Of a stretch of 27,889 nucleotides of DNA, positions 1 to 8,635 are shown one piece after another. A model generated the notes under the pieces. It was not told the DNA's origin and searched no databases. It saw only the letters and a list, made by a program, of their open reading frames with translations. Made by a program: the position numbers and the translations under genes. Source of the stretch: Rachicladosporium sp. CCFEE 5018 (taxonomy: Eukaryota > Ascomycota > Dothideomycetes > Cladosporiales > Cladosporiaceae); NCBI GenBank assembly GCA_002077045.2, contig KZ111144.1, positions 307,207 through 335,095 on the forward strand, given 5' to 3'. Position 1 is the first letter of the stretch. Every line of letters begins with the position of its first letter.

Positions 1-599
1 TTGTCGAGAATCAATCCAAGATTCAGCATGAGCTCGAAGCGCATGCATCCCTCATCAGTACCTTGCGCACGCTGCCCGCGGACGCAGCAGCGGAAGTGCT
101 GACTCGACTCCGGGATGGTCAGTACGATGGCATTCTCGTTGGCAGACGTGAATCTCTGGATGGCACCGAAGTCCAGCAGACGACCTACCCATGGGAGTAC
201 CCCACCGACGACGCCGAAGATGATGCTTCCGGCGAGGAAGAAGAAGAGGCATACTCCGACAACGCAGCCTCTCTTCCACACAGCTATACACAATCCGTCG
301 GCCAGAGCATGGAACTCTCCTCATCCCAGCAAAGTGGCCAAATGAGTGCCATGTCCTTCGCCGCCATGCCGCAGATGGATCAAAGCCTACCGTATCCTGG
401 ATACTACGCCCCTTATGTGGCTTATCAGAATCCAGCTGTCGGACAGCAGACTTTCGAAATGGGTATGCCGGGCGAGCAGCTCCAACAGAGCCAAATGAAC
501 ACGTCCCAGCAGGCCACGCAGCAGTTCCACATGGGTCCGCCAGTCGAGGAGAATCGCAGTCTGACTGATCAGCGTCCGAAGAGGGCTCCTCATCGCTGA
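1..599 (+). CDS. C-terminal part of a probable fungal transcription factor (5' end outside window)
   Basis: The reading frame is open from base 3 and stops with TGA at 597-599, so the gene starts left of the window; about 198 residues are visible. The first ~45 residues (a helical ELEAHASLISTLRTLP-type stretch followed by LTRLRDGQYDGIL) resemble the segment after the zinc finger and coiled coil in many fungal Zn2Cys6 regulators, where a short 'ILxxLRxGxD' motif is common. The rest is low complexity: an acidic patch (DDAEDDASGEEEEE) and then a Gln/Ser/Met/Tyr/Pro-rich tail typical of fungal activation regions. The DNA-binding domain itself is not in view, so the family call is inference. An unrelated Q-rich nuclear protein is the alternative. 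The downstream neighbour is a gene-free stretch. Confidence 0.5.
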   Translation, partial: VENQSKIQHELEAHASLISTLRTLPADAAAEVLTRLRDGQYDGILVGRRESLDGTEVQQTTYPWEYPTDDAEDDASGEEEEEAYSDNAASLPHSYTQSVGQSMELSSSQQSGQMSAMSFAAMPQMDQSLPYPGYYAPYVAYQNPAVGQQTFEMGMPGEQLQQSQMNTSQQATQQFHMGPPVEENRSLTDQRPKRAPHR

Positions 600-3452
600 A
601 GACTTGTGATAAGCTATCCCGTTGGCGTGTTGATGTTGGAAAAGTCCTTGGGTGCTTGCACTCGGCATGGGAAGCCCGGTCATTGCGTTACACCGGCATC
701 AGAAGTGGCTTTTGCACCAGAATGATAAGTGCCCTCGTCGCCTGAGCACGTGCAAGCGGGCAGATCGTCGTTGGTACCGCTTGTGGGAGACGCATCGCAT
801 CATCGAGCGATCAGGACTCAACAAGAATGATGAGCGAGCTCTCTCGCACTACCAGAGAACGAGTGCATTCCCACCGACATGAGGAAGGCACGCTCGCCTG
901 GTGGGAGAAGCAGAGGTGTCGAGAGCTGAAGCTTGAGCATTAATGGCGTTGTCAGGCACAAATGCCCTACCTCGTGGGGCTGGTCTGTATGCGAGAGCGC
1001 TGCTGCGGGTGGATGCGTAATGGTCAGTACACATGAATGACAGAGTCTATCAGGAAGGGCGTTTATGAGAGGTCATCCTCCTCGTCGCCTACACGACTAA
1101 GCGGCTCAGCCCTACAAAGTGACGGCCCAGATTCCCCTCGAGCCCCATTCCTGTTCCGCCGTCACGCGTACTCGCATACCGTTCAGCATTTTCCATAGTA
1201 TCGTCCACAGTGTCTGTATGGCTGGCGTCGTTCCATGTCTTCTCATTGCAACACCATATGGCTTCAGAAATCCAGATTCAAGACCCTCTCGCCCAACGAC
1301 TCAACGCAACTCACGCGGAACGCGGACCGCGAGCGCTCTCCGCAGGCCATGTCTAACAGAGCAGCGAGGCCTTCCATCTCCTATCGAGCCTGTTGGCTCA
1401 CGGAAGATCGCCTCCTCTGAATTTGATCGATTGAGGAATGCTTGGGGGCCATGGTCGGGCCCTATGAACAATACATGAAGTCCACAGGGAACTCGACACC
1501 TATAAGTCGTAGTGGTCCTTGGCCAGTCGTGTCATTACGTCCTTACCATCGCCACGGGTGTCGAGTCTGCTTGTGGCAGTCATGGAGATCTGTTGGAGGC
1601 GCGACAGCCGCCCCTTTTACATCCAGTGCCGCAGAGCGCATACACCGTCGAGACCTGGCGGTCTGAAGGTACCGACTTACAGCTTTCAATCTGTGAGCGC
1701 AACACCGTGAGCTTGGTTCCCGCTGCAAAGAGTAGCCTCAAAGTAATCGCGCGATGCAAATCCCACCCGAGACGAGGCCTTTGAACGCGGTGATGATCAT
1801 GCCACCCTGCAAATGCGTCACGGAAACGGCCTGAAGGGTAACCTGCTACAAGTTCACTGGAAAGAGCAAGAGGGTGGTACACTGAGTTAAAGAGAGAAGA
1901 GCGATCGAGATCCTAGCCATGCTCATCGAGATCTCCGCCGAAGAAACGCGGAGGGGCTTCATGCAGGGCGGCTTGAGCGACGATCGTACACCATACCTTG
2001 TGAAGCAGAGCTATGCGCGGACATTTGCATTCGACATTGCTGCTCTCGACTATTCATTCAACGCCGTCAGCCGTGTCGGCCCGCTGTAAGTTCTGGGAGC
2101 CCTCTTGTGGCTACATGCACTTCTAAAGTGTGTTACACAAGGCACAAACGAATAGGACTCGAGTGCCCTGCTCGCGCGCCGCCTTGCGACACCTTTGTTA
2201 TATTAAAGAGAGACCCCAGTCCTCATCGTCATGGGAGCGGACGGCGGACGACGACAGGACTTGATATGCCTATACGAGGGGCGCCAGTATCTATCCTGCG
2301 ACTCGTGTAAGCGGAATTCGGGAGAATACTTAGCGTTTCATTCCTCAGCGCTACATGAGCACGAGGACAGTCCCCAAGTTGCTGTCACATCAGAGCCGCC
2401 ATTCCCGGACGCTTGACCATGTCGTCAGCTACCACTGGTCACAGAAGTGCCGCTGTGCCCGGAGCTTAAAGGAGCCACGAAGTTACATTCACTATGACAC
2501 GTGAGGTGGTCCTCCAGAGTAGCGACTCCAGCGACGCAGACTACTGGACCAGCGTACGCTGAGTACTATCTGCACGACAGAAAGTAGCCCATCTGCGCCG
2601 AGACGAGCGCTCGTTGCTGCTGCCGCGGTGGTCAACTGAAAACCTCGGCGTACCTCCCCAGTAAGCGGCGCTGGCTGGACCAGTCAATCAAATTAACGCG
2701 TCTGGTTTCTTCGTCTTTGTCCGAATGATCACCGATGTTGGCAAGAGGTTATGATTCATAGATGATGACCGTGGTCTTGAGCTTCCAGAAGTCAGATCCC
2801 ATCTCCGGTCAGGGACTTTCCACTGGAGTCGCCCAGATCGTCCAAGGCGCTATATTAGGTGGAGGCTACTGTTGTGACACAACATTGGAATCTCCGGCGC
2901 TGCTCACAGAACGAACAAATGTCCGAGGTCACGGTGCCTGTGTCACAGGCTCAACCCTTCACTAAAGCTGTCAAAACGGTCGTGGCAGCTGACATGCTCA
3001 GATAGTCTTTGCGGGAAAATCATTGTCAAGATCCTCGGATGTGGGTTACAACCCAAATTTACTGGCAGTTGAATTTGATGTAGCGTTGAAGAAAGACCTA
3101 GTCACCCAAGCGAAGTTCACCGGCACAATCCGCGGGGAGCAAGCAAAGCTCGAAATACAATATGTAACGATCTAAGGGTCCCAGGGGACCAGGCATTGGA
3201 TATATGCCATGTTGACGGTGCTCTCGTGTTCCGCAAGGGTGCCCAGAGGGGGCCGCGGAGCTCATCATAGGCCTAGCCGATCTGGCGGCCATTAGAAACA
3301 CGTTGATAGGTGTAGTGAGATATTTGGGCTGCGGAAAGGCCATAGTATGGAAGTTCCACTTCGCCGTACTCTCCTAGCTTATCCTCGACGTACCGTTGCT
3401 CCTGCATCATTAGCAGGTATTATAAGCAACTATATAAAGAATTCTGGCAATC
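600..3452. other. 2.85 kb stretch without a supportable gene
   Basis: I find no recognisable protein, transposase or reverse-transcriptase motif on either strand. Open frames here are short (at most about 120 codons), mutually overlapping, mostly start at non-ATG codons and show no family signature. Base composition looks similar to the flanks, so there is no visible AT-rich, RIP-type decay. Small items seen are a 56-codon ATG frame at 1919-2088 that runs into a perfect GTAAGT donor at 2086-2091, a 15-bp hyphenated palindrome at 2936-2950, and a TATATAAA-like run at 3431-3438 just before the tRNA-like element. The stretch is long compared with the 61-588 bp spacers elsewhere, so it may hold a decayed gene, long untranslated regions or an unspliced gene I cannot see. 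Confidence 0.5.
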
Positions 3453-3550
3453 GGACAGATGGCCGAGTGGTTAAGGCGCTAGCTTTAGGTCATCATGTGA
3501 ATGGCTAGTTCGAAAGAGCGTGGGTTCGTAAGTTGCATCCCGACCTGGTC
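3453..3550 (+). pseudogene. tRNA-Leu(TAG)-like gene with intron; T-arm disrupted, probably a relic
   Basis: The 5' two thirds match a tRNA-Leu. There is an acceptor-like GGACAGA (3453-3459), then the A box TGGCCGAGTGG with TTAAGGCG. The anticodon stem is CTAGC (3479-3483) and the loop TTTAGG gives anticodon TAG at 3486-3488. A 13-nt intron follows (3490-3502) at the standard position after base 37. Then come base 38 and the complementary stem GCTAG (3504-3508), a Leu-type extra arm (TTCGAAAGAGC), and GTGGGTTCG (3520-3528). At that point the T loop is interrupted by TAAGTTGC (3529-3536) before ATCCC, and the expected 3' acceptor TCTGTCC is not found (CCTGGTC instead). The B box is therefore broken and there is no clean poly-T terminator, so transcription and folding are doubtful. 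Confidence 0.55.
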
Positions 3551-3735
3551 TTTCTTTCACGTTTCTTACGATCCACAGGAACCCCACTCTGTTCACTTGT
3601 TCTTTTGTTGTTTGACGACAGTACTTCTTTTGTCATTTGGTGTCACATTTTCTCTAGAGGACTACACGAAACGCTGCAGAGAGACGCATTAGAATACACA
3701 GCTATTCATTTGCTACCCTAGTATCACCCGCAGCG

Positions 3736-4731
3736 TCAGAAAAGCCCCACCGCTTCAAACAACAATGGGTTCCCTTCGATCGCTAGCCATGCAATGCCCG
3801 CGTACACGACCAACTTCGTTATGACCTCGACATCATACCTTATCCGCGGTTTGTCGAGTGCAGAAAACATGTTCCTGTCCTCTTGTTCATCCTCTTTGCC
3901 GCTGTCGCTGGACGCTCCTGCGTCACTTAGAGGGGGTGACAGGAGATTAATATCAGTTGGCTGTACATGCGAAGTTCGCTCCGTACGCGATGGTTTGATA
4001 GCGTCCAGGTAGTCAACTGCTTCATCAGAAGACGGCGATGCCAGTACATCGTCGATTGCAGATTGCTGCGGTCGCACAGAAGGCTTCGAGCGTGTACGTC
4101 TGCGTGTGACATTTTCGCTAGAGCGACTATTCCTTCTCTGCTGTGCTCGGTTTGCGATGAACTCTCGTACATCTGCTTCAGACTGCGGGCCAATGGAAAT
4201 GGTCCTCTTCCTTGTCTTGGACAGCATCGAAGGAATCTCGGAGGCTGGTGGGATAACATTGTCGTCTTTGCGTAGTGCTGGGACGCTTTGATAGTATCTG
4301 CAGACTGTTAGCCACATACTGTCTTGTCTCCAGATGCGCTGCATGTCCTGGGAGACTCACCGCGCTTGTAAAAAGTACCTACGAGGAAGCCGAAATCCCC
4401 AGTGGTCTACGAAACGGAAAACAGGAGGTAGGCACCTCAATAGTGTCGGCTTCGCGATCGCACGCCATAGAAACACTATGATAATTCCGCTTACGATCCG
4501 TACGACCATCTTGAGATAGTCCTCCGGGCTCTTCAATGAGGTTACTCCTTCCACTGTCATCGTCGTTCGTATCGGGAAGTCCCACCATGCAATCAACCCT
4601 CCCATCACCACTCCAGTGAACGCAACGCTATCGTCGAAGCACGGGCAGTTGTCCGCAGGCTCGGGGTGGAAGCGTACCGCGAATCCTAGGATCAGGAGGG
4701 CCATCCCTAAACTCAGCCCACCACCAGCAGC
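3736..4731 (-). pseudogene. 5'-truncated sphingoid-base-phosphate phosphatase (LCB3/YSR3-like), C-terminal half only
   Basis: Two exons can be joined: 4731-4361 and 4297-3736, with a 63-bp intron (donor GTGAGT, branch GCTAAC, acceptor CTGCAG). The first exon carries RFHPEPADNCPCFDDSVAF, a signature I associate with fungal dihydrosphingosine-1-phosphate phosphatases of the PAP2 superfamily. It is followed by a hydrophobic helix (VRIVSGIIIVFLW). The second exon has a long basic, Ser-rich linker and ends in the family-like tail with a last membrane segment (TKLVVYAGIAWLAIEGNP). The catalytic PAP2 motifs (KxxxxxxRP, PSGH-type, SRxxxxxHxxxD) should lie upstream. Only 247 bp separate 4731 from the ATG of SEN54, and no frame there encodes them; an in-frame TGA occurs about 36 bp upstream of 4731. 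The gene thus looks like a remnant lacking its active site. The exact 5' boundary of the first exon is uncertain. Confidence 0.6.
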
Positions 4732-4978
4732 GTAGCTATCTTGTGTGAGATCGCCATTATCACCAGTCGATGTTCAAATTGCCCATATCATGATCGGACA
4801 CGACTCCGCTATGTGGTGGTTGCAATGGTGTCGCGTGGGGTGAACAGGTTGGCCTTGGCGGACAGACTTCTGCGGTGCGATGAGAGTCACTTCACTTCAC
4901 TCTGTCAATGCCGGCACGACAATCGATAGAACACAGCGAGCTAACGATTATAAGCACATCGAGCTCCCAAGTATCAGC

Positions 4979-6275
4979 ATGGCGGACGCCGATGAAGCAG
5001 AAATGCCACGAGGCAATGTCGTCGAAGAAGATGTCGACCTCTCCGATGAAGCCCAAGACTTTCGTTTCCTTTCAGCACTTTCGTGAGTCTTTCCAGTCAA
5101 TTGTACAGAACGCTACAGATGACTGATCAACGTCCAGATCCCAAGATGCCAAAATCCCCAAGCGCGGTGAGAAGGACTTCGAACCCCACGCGACGTCTTT
5201 GCAGTCGAATACTCTCGCCGCCTCGCGCCAAGCAATGCACAACGCTCTAGCCTTTCAACGCAGCCATGCCCCGAAGACTCACACGCTCGCCACCTACCAT
5301 CTCGAGTCAAATATGGCCTACTGCTACGCTCCTCGGGGTCCACTCTTCGCCCGCATGGGCTCCACCTTCTCTGCCATCGACGACCCTCTTGGAAACGACG
5401 AACGCCGAGGCCAACGACTATGGTTATTGCCTGAGGAAGTGCTGTATTTACTTGAGCGGGGTACTGTGGATGTGCGGTGGCCGTCCGAGGTAGACGATGA
5501 GGAAGGCTTGCCGATGAGTCTGCAAGCTGGGTATGCGATGTTCATCGGCGGCAATGGTGGTCTGACGTTCGAGCGGTTCTCGGTGTACTCTGCGCTTAAG
5601 AGACAGGGGTACACTGTACTGCGGGCGCCAAGCTGGGACGGACCTGGACCACCGACTCACGCTCAGAATGGACCCCCTTTTCTTGCGCAACAAGGATTAT
5701 TTGAACTGGGCCTGAGTAGGTGGTGGCGAACGCTGTTCTGGACGGTACGGGAAGAAGATATCGACTACCGTGAAACTTTGCTACAGCCAGGACTCTATCG
5801 CAACTACTCCGAAATCTATCGACGCCTGGCCCTCATACCCTTCCACGATACACCAGCGATAACCCCCGACATTGCCACCCCTGCCACCGATCCTGCCTTC
5901 CGCATCACATACCACCTCTACAAACCCGGCAACACGACATTCAAAAAGAGCCTGCCCGGTCCACCAGACTTCCGCGTCGCCGTGATCGACGGTCGCGCAA
6001 CGTTGATGCCTACACTCTCTCAGCTCTCAGCTTTGCTTGACACGACCCCCTACGACCCACCAAAGGACGCGCAGCAGCTATATCCGACGCTGAAACAAGG
6101 GTACAGAAACGTCATCCTCGCAGTGGTGGATCAGGGCGTCACAAGCTATATGAGAGTCAGTGATGCGGTGTTTGGACGGGAGAAGCTGTATGATCGTGTA
6201 GTGTCGGGGAGAGGGGGGAAAGGAGGCAGAGGTGGAAGGGGAGGCGGCAGAGGTGGGAGAGGGAGAGGCAAGTGA
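4979..6275 (+). CDS. sen54: tRNA-splicing endonuclease subunit Sen54
   Basis: Exons 4979-5082 and 5138-6275 give 413 residues; the intron is 55 bp (GTGAGT donor, CAG acceptor). Sen54 is a non-catalytic structural subunit of the heterotetrameric endonuclease that cuts introns from pre-tRNAs. The N-terminal Sen54 domain is clear: IPKRGEKDFEPHAT (about 41-54), an ASRQAMHNAL helix (62-71), the RGPLFARMG strand (101-109), LLPEEVLYLLERG (131-143) and LTFERFSVYSALKRQGYTVLRAP (177-199). The C-terminal part contains the predicted nuclease-like fold (YHLYKPG; FRVAVIDGR; NVILAVVDQG). The last 21 residues are an Arg-Gly repeat tail (GRGG units, 393-413), unusual for the family. I chose the ATG at 4979 because it begins an acidic exon that splices in frame into the conserved domain. 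The gene converges on dbr1, with stop codons 110 bp apart. Confidence 0.9.
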
Positions 6276-6500
6276 GAGCGACCTAGGATGATGCCTCAGC
6301 AATTGCTTTGCGTCTTCCGAGATCTCGAAGCTCAAGGTATTGCGGACGCCGCGTTACTCAGCGGCGAGGCCTTCAGCAAGAGACGTCAGTGCCCACCACG
6401 CCCTCCCCTCCCTCTACCTCTCGATCGTCCACCTCCGCTACCCCTACCTCGCCCTCTTCCGCGATCGAAGCCACCTCGACCGCCTCTACCCCTGCCACCC
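6206..6500. repeat. Paired low-complexity tracts encoding two convergent RGG tails
   Basis: On the plus strand, 6206-6274 is an almost pure purine (G/A) run encoding the Sen54 Arg-Gly tail. About 115 bp later, 6393-6490 is pyrimidine-rich and encodes, on the minus strand, the Dbr1 Arg-Gly tail. The two tracts are imperfectly complementary (GAGGTGGGAGAGGG-type against CCTCCCTCTACCTC-type), so the plus strand could form a long imperfect hairpin. Copy B begins at the equivalent of base 6470, inside this low-complexity tract, which would explain an assembly break there. Confidence 0.6.
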
Positions 6501-8173
6501 TCGAAGCCATCGCCTCGCGCATCTGGCCTCGGCCCAGCTAACAGCCTCCCTGCTCTCTCCTCCTCGCCGGTGTCGAATGGATTCCCAATACCCAGCATGC
6601 TGCAAAACGTACTAGTCTGCGGGTTCGTATATTCCCTCAACCCACCCGCAGCCTGACTGTACTTCGGCAGCCGGAAGTCGCCGCCATCGCAGACTGGAGC
6701 TGTGATGGCGAAATTGTCTGGAACGGTGAAGTCGAAGATGTTCGCATCAATCCAGACTCGTGACGCGTCGATCAGAGTGGCATACTCGGTCTCCGACTTC
6801 GCTTGAGGCGCGTTGAATTTGGGATCACCTAGGATCAATGGCTCGGAGAGGGCGAAGACGCGGGTGATGGAAAGCCATTCAGGGTCGTACGCGAGGCGGA
6901 GTGGGCGCCGAGTATCAAGGTCTGCAATCGGGGCCGGGATGGACATGAGCTGGAGAAAGTCGCGATTTGGAAGGCACTTGTCGAGGGCGAGGAAGTGTGT
7001 TGTGGTGTTCGTGATTTCTGGCGGGTGGGAGGAAGTCGACTGCGCGCTATTCGAAGGCTTGTGGAAGGAGGCCGGTAGAGCGGTGCGAGCTGCTGCGAGG
7101 TCTGGTGCAGTGTGTGGAGGCGCTGTGGCCGTTGGTTTGGATTTGTCAAGCTGGACCTGAACGCCGTCGAGACCTTGTCCGGGCGCTATAGGCGCCAGCC
7201 CCTCATCATCTTCGTCCTCCAGCTCGAGATCGACTTCATCAGGATTTACTGACTTGACGACAGTCGAACCATTGGTAGCGGGCACCTCATCATCGTCATC
7301 GTCTAAGTCCAGCTCGATCTCCTCAGCGTTCTTCGGCGTAGGCGCAGAAGACGTTGCGGGCAGCGACGGTCCTTGGGTCGCAGCGCCATCTGCCTTCACA
7401 GCCCCATTGCTCTGTTCCCCATGTTTGACCACGCCAGCGAATTTGCAATGTAGATGTGCACTAAACCACCATCTCGGCCGCAACCTCTCCATCACCAGTT
7501 TCGCAGCTACGCTACCGAGCTGCCCACTTCTTGCATCCTCTTCGAAATGCCCTTTCCTTCGGAACAGCTTTGCCCAATCTCCCTGCCACTCTACGTCTCT
7601 CGGCCAGTCATGACTGATCCCAACATCGACCTGCGTCCGAATCTGCAACAGCTTCCTCACGTCCAGCTCTCGGATATGATAGATGCTCTTTATCTCACTC
7701 TCATTGTACGGCAGCCGCTCATAATGAACTTTCCGATAATTGGAAGCCTTCCATATCCCACTCAACCCCGCGATCCTCACGGCTCCAATCCTGAGCACAT
7801 TTGCAGCGCCCATGTAGTAGATCTCCTCCGCTACCCAGCCGCCATAGTACAGCTCGAACAAGTAATTACTTGCTTCGTGATTGCCACCCACAAAGACCGT
7901 GAGATAGGGTGCCTTCCGAGAGCCAGAGTAGTACTCGTGGAAGTCCCCCATCTCGCGGTACTTGGCCGGCATGGCCACGACGTTGAGGTCGAAGCCATTG
8001 CGCACGGATTGGAAGTCTCCGCCTATGATCAGAAGGTCTACGCCGGGCCATCCTTTGGCTTTGCATGCGTGTGCTATGGAGGCGTATATCGCATGGAGGG
8101 TGCCGTGGCCGCAGCCTTCGATTGCAAGGCGGAGGCCATTGTGCTCTTCAAGCGAGACCGAGGGCGCGGCCAT
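6386..8173 (-). CDS. dbr1: RNA lariat debranching enzyme Dbr1 (copy A, complete)
   Basis: This is an uninterrupted 595-codon frame from the ATG at 8173-8171. Dbr1 hydrolyses the 2'-5' bond of excised intron lariats in the nucleus. All metallophosphoesterase motifs are present: EGCGHG (19-24; Cys in the first motif is characteristic of Dbr1), GGDFQ (51-55), GGNHE (96-100), SHDWP (187-191) and SAHLHC (238-243). An acidic linker follows (ELDLDDDDDE and ELEDEDDEG), then the Dbr1 C-terminal domain (FLALDKCLPNRDFLQL; LAYDPEWLSITRVF). The protein ends in about 40 residues of Arg-Gly repeats, not usual in yeast or animal Dbr1. The start is 18 residues before the conserved EGCGHG, within the range for fungi. 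It is divergent from the TMEM19-like gene (462 bp between start codons). Confidence 0.95.
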   Translation of the reverse strand: MAAPSVSLEEHNGLRLAIEGCGHGTLHAIYASIAHACKAKGWPGVDLLIIGGDFQSVRNGFDLNVVAMPAKYREMGDFHEYYSGSRKAPYLTVFVGGNHEASNYLFELYYGGWVAEEIYYMGAANVLRIGAVRIAGLSGIWKASNYRKVHYERLPYNESEIKSIYHIRELDVRKLLQIRTQVDVGISHDWPRDVEWQGDWAKLFRRKGHFEEDARSGQLGSVAAKLVMERLRPRWWFSAHLHCKFAGVVKHGEQSNGAVKADGAATQGPSLPATSSAPTPKNAEEIELDLDDDDDEVPATNGSTVVKSVNPDEVDLELEDEDDEGLAPIAPGQGLDGVQVQLDKSKPTATAPPHTAPDLAAARTALPASFHKPSNSAQSTSSHPPEITNTTTHFLALDKCLPNRDFLQLMSIPAPIADLDTRRPLRLAYDPEWLSITRVFALSEPLILGDPKFNAPQAKSETEYATLIDASRVWIDANIFDFTVPDNFAITAPVCDGGDFRLPKYSQAAGGLREYTNPQTSTFCSMLGIGNPFDTGEEERAGRLLAGPRPDARGDGFEGGRGRGGRGGFDRGRGRGRGSGGGRSRGRGRGGRGGH

Positions 8174-8635
8174 TATATGCAGATGATAGCGTACCTCTGG
8201 AAGGTGCGCGAGTGGTAAGGAGGCTACATCATGAATTGGTGAGAGGAAGTGAAGAGCAAGTGTAGTGCAGGTTCGGGAGAGTTGTGACTGCCAAGGCTAC
8301 TGGACTTCACTTGGAGGAAGGTAAGGGCAACCATGCAGATATCGAGCACATCGTACGATACTGCAAGTGCGACTGTCAGCTCTAGTGACTGAACTCATTG
8401 TGCTTCGGTCGAGTGCAATGTATTCCAGCCTGTATTGAGTGACGCTGTCGGCAGATTTACGACTTGAACGCGCATACTGTGAAAACCCGCTTACTTCCTC
8501 GTCCTGCTCCCCGTCTGCGTATATCGCTGCATTGGATCAGATCGAACGCTTGTATCTTGAGCTCAGCGGAATTGCGCGGAACCAACTCGAGGATAGATCA
8601 CAGTACGAGCAGGAACACCAAACACCACCCCAATC
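8174..8635. promoter_or_regulatory. Divergent intergenic region dbr1 / TMEM19-like gene (copy A)
   Basis: This 462 bp lies between two start codons facing away from each other, so it must hold both promoters and 5' untranslated regions. I see no TATA box or recognised operator that I would defend. The same region at 17617-18078 has the same length and only scattered substitutions, with a small cluster near 8421-8456. Confidence 0.5.

Noticed and set aside
1119..1478. 119-codon plus-strand frame in the gene-poor stretch
   Set aside because: It starts at GTG rather than ATG, shows no motif and overlaps other frames of similar quality.
2936..2950. 15-bp hyphenated palindrome (7-bp arms)
   Set aside because: Isolated, not repeated elsewhere and not beside a start or stop codon; expected by chance in 28 kb.
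7254..8218. Long plus-strand frames opposite dbr1 (up to 254 codons), repeated in copy B
   Set aside because: They lie entirely antisense to a well-supported enzyme, have no family motif and change freely between copies; they are codon-bias shadows.
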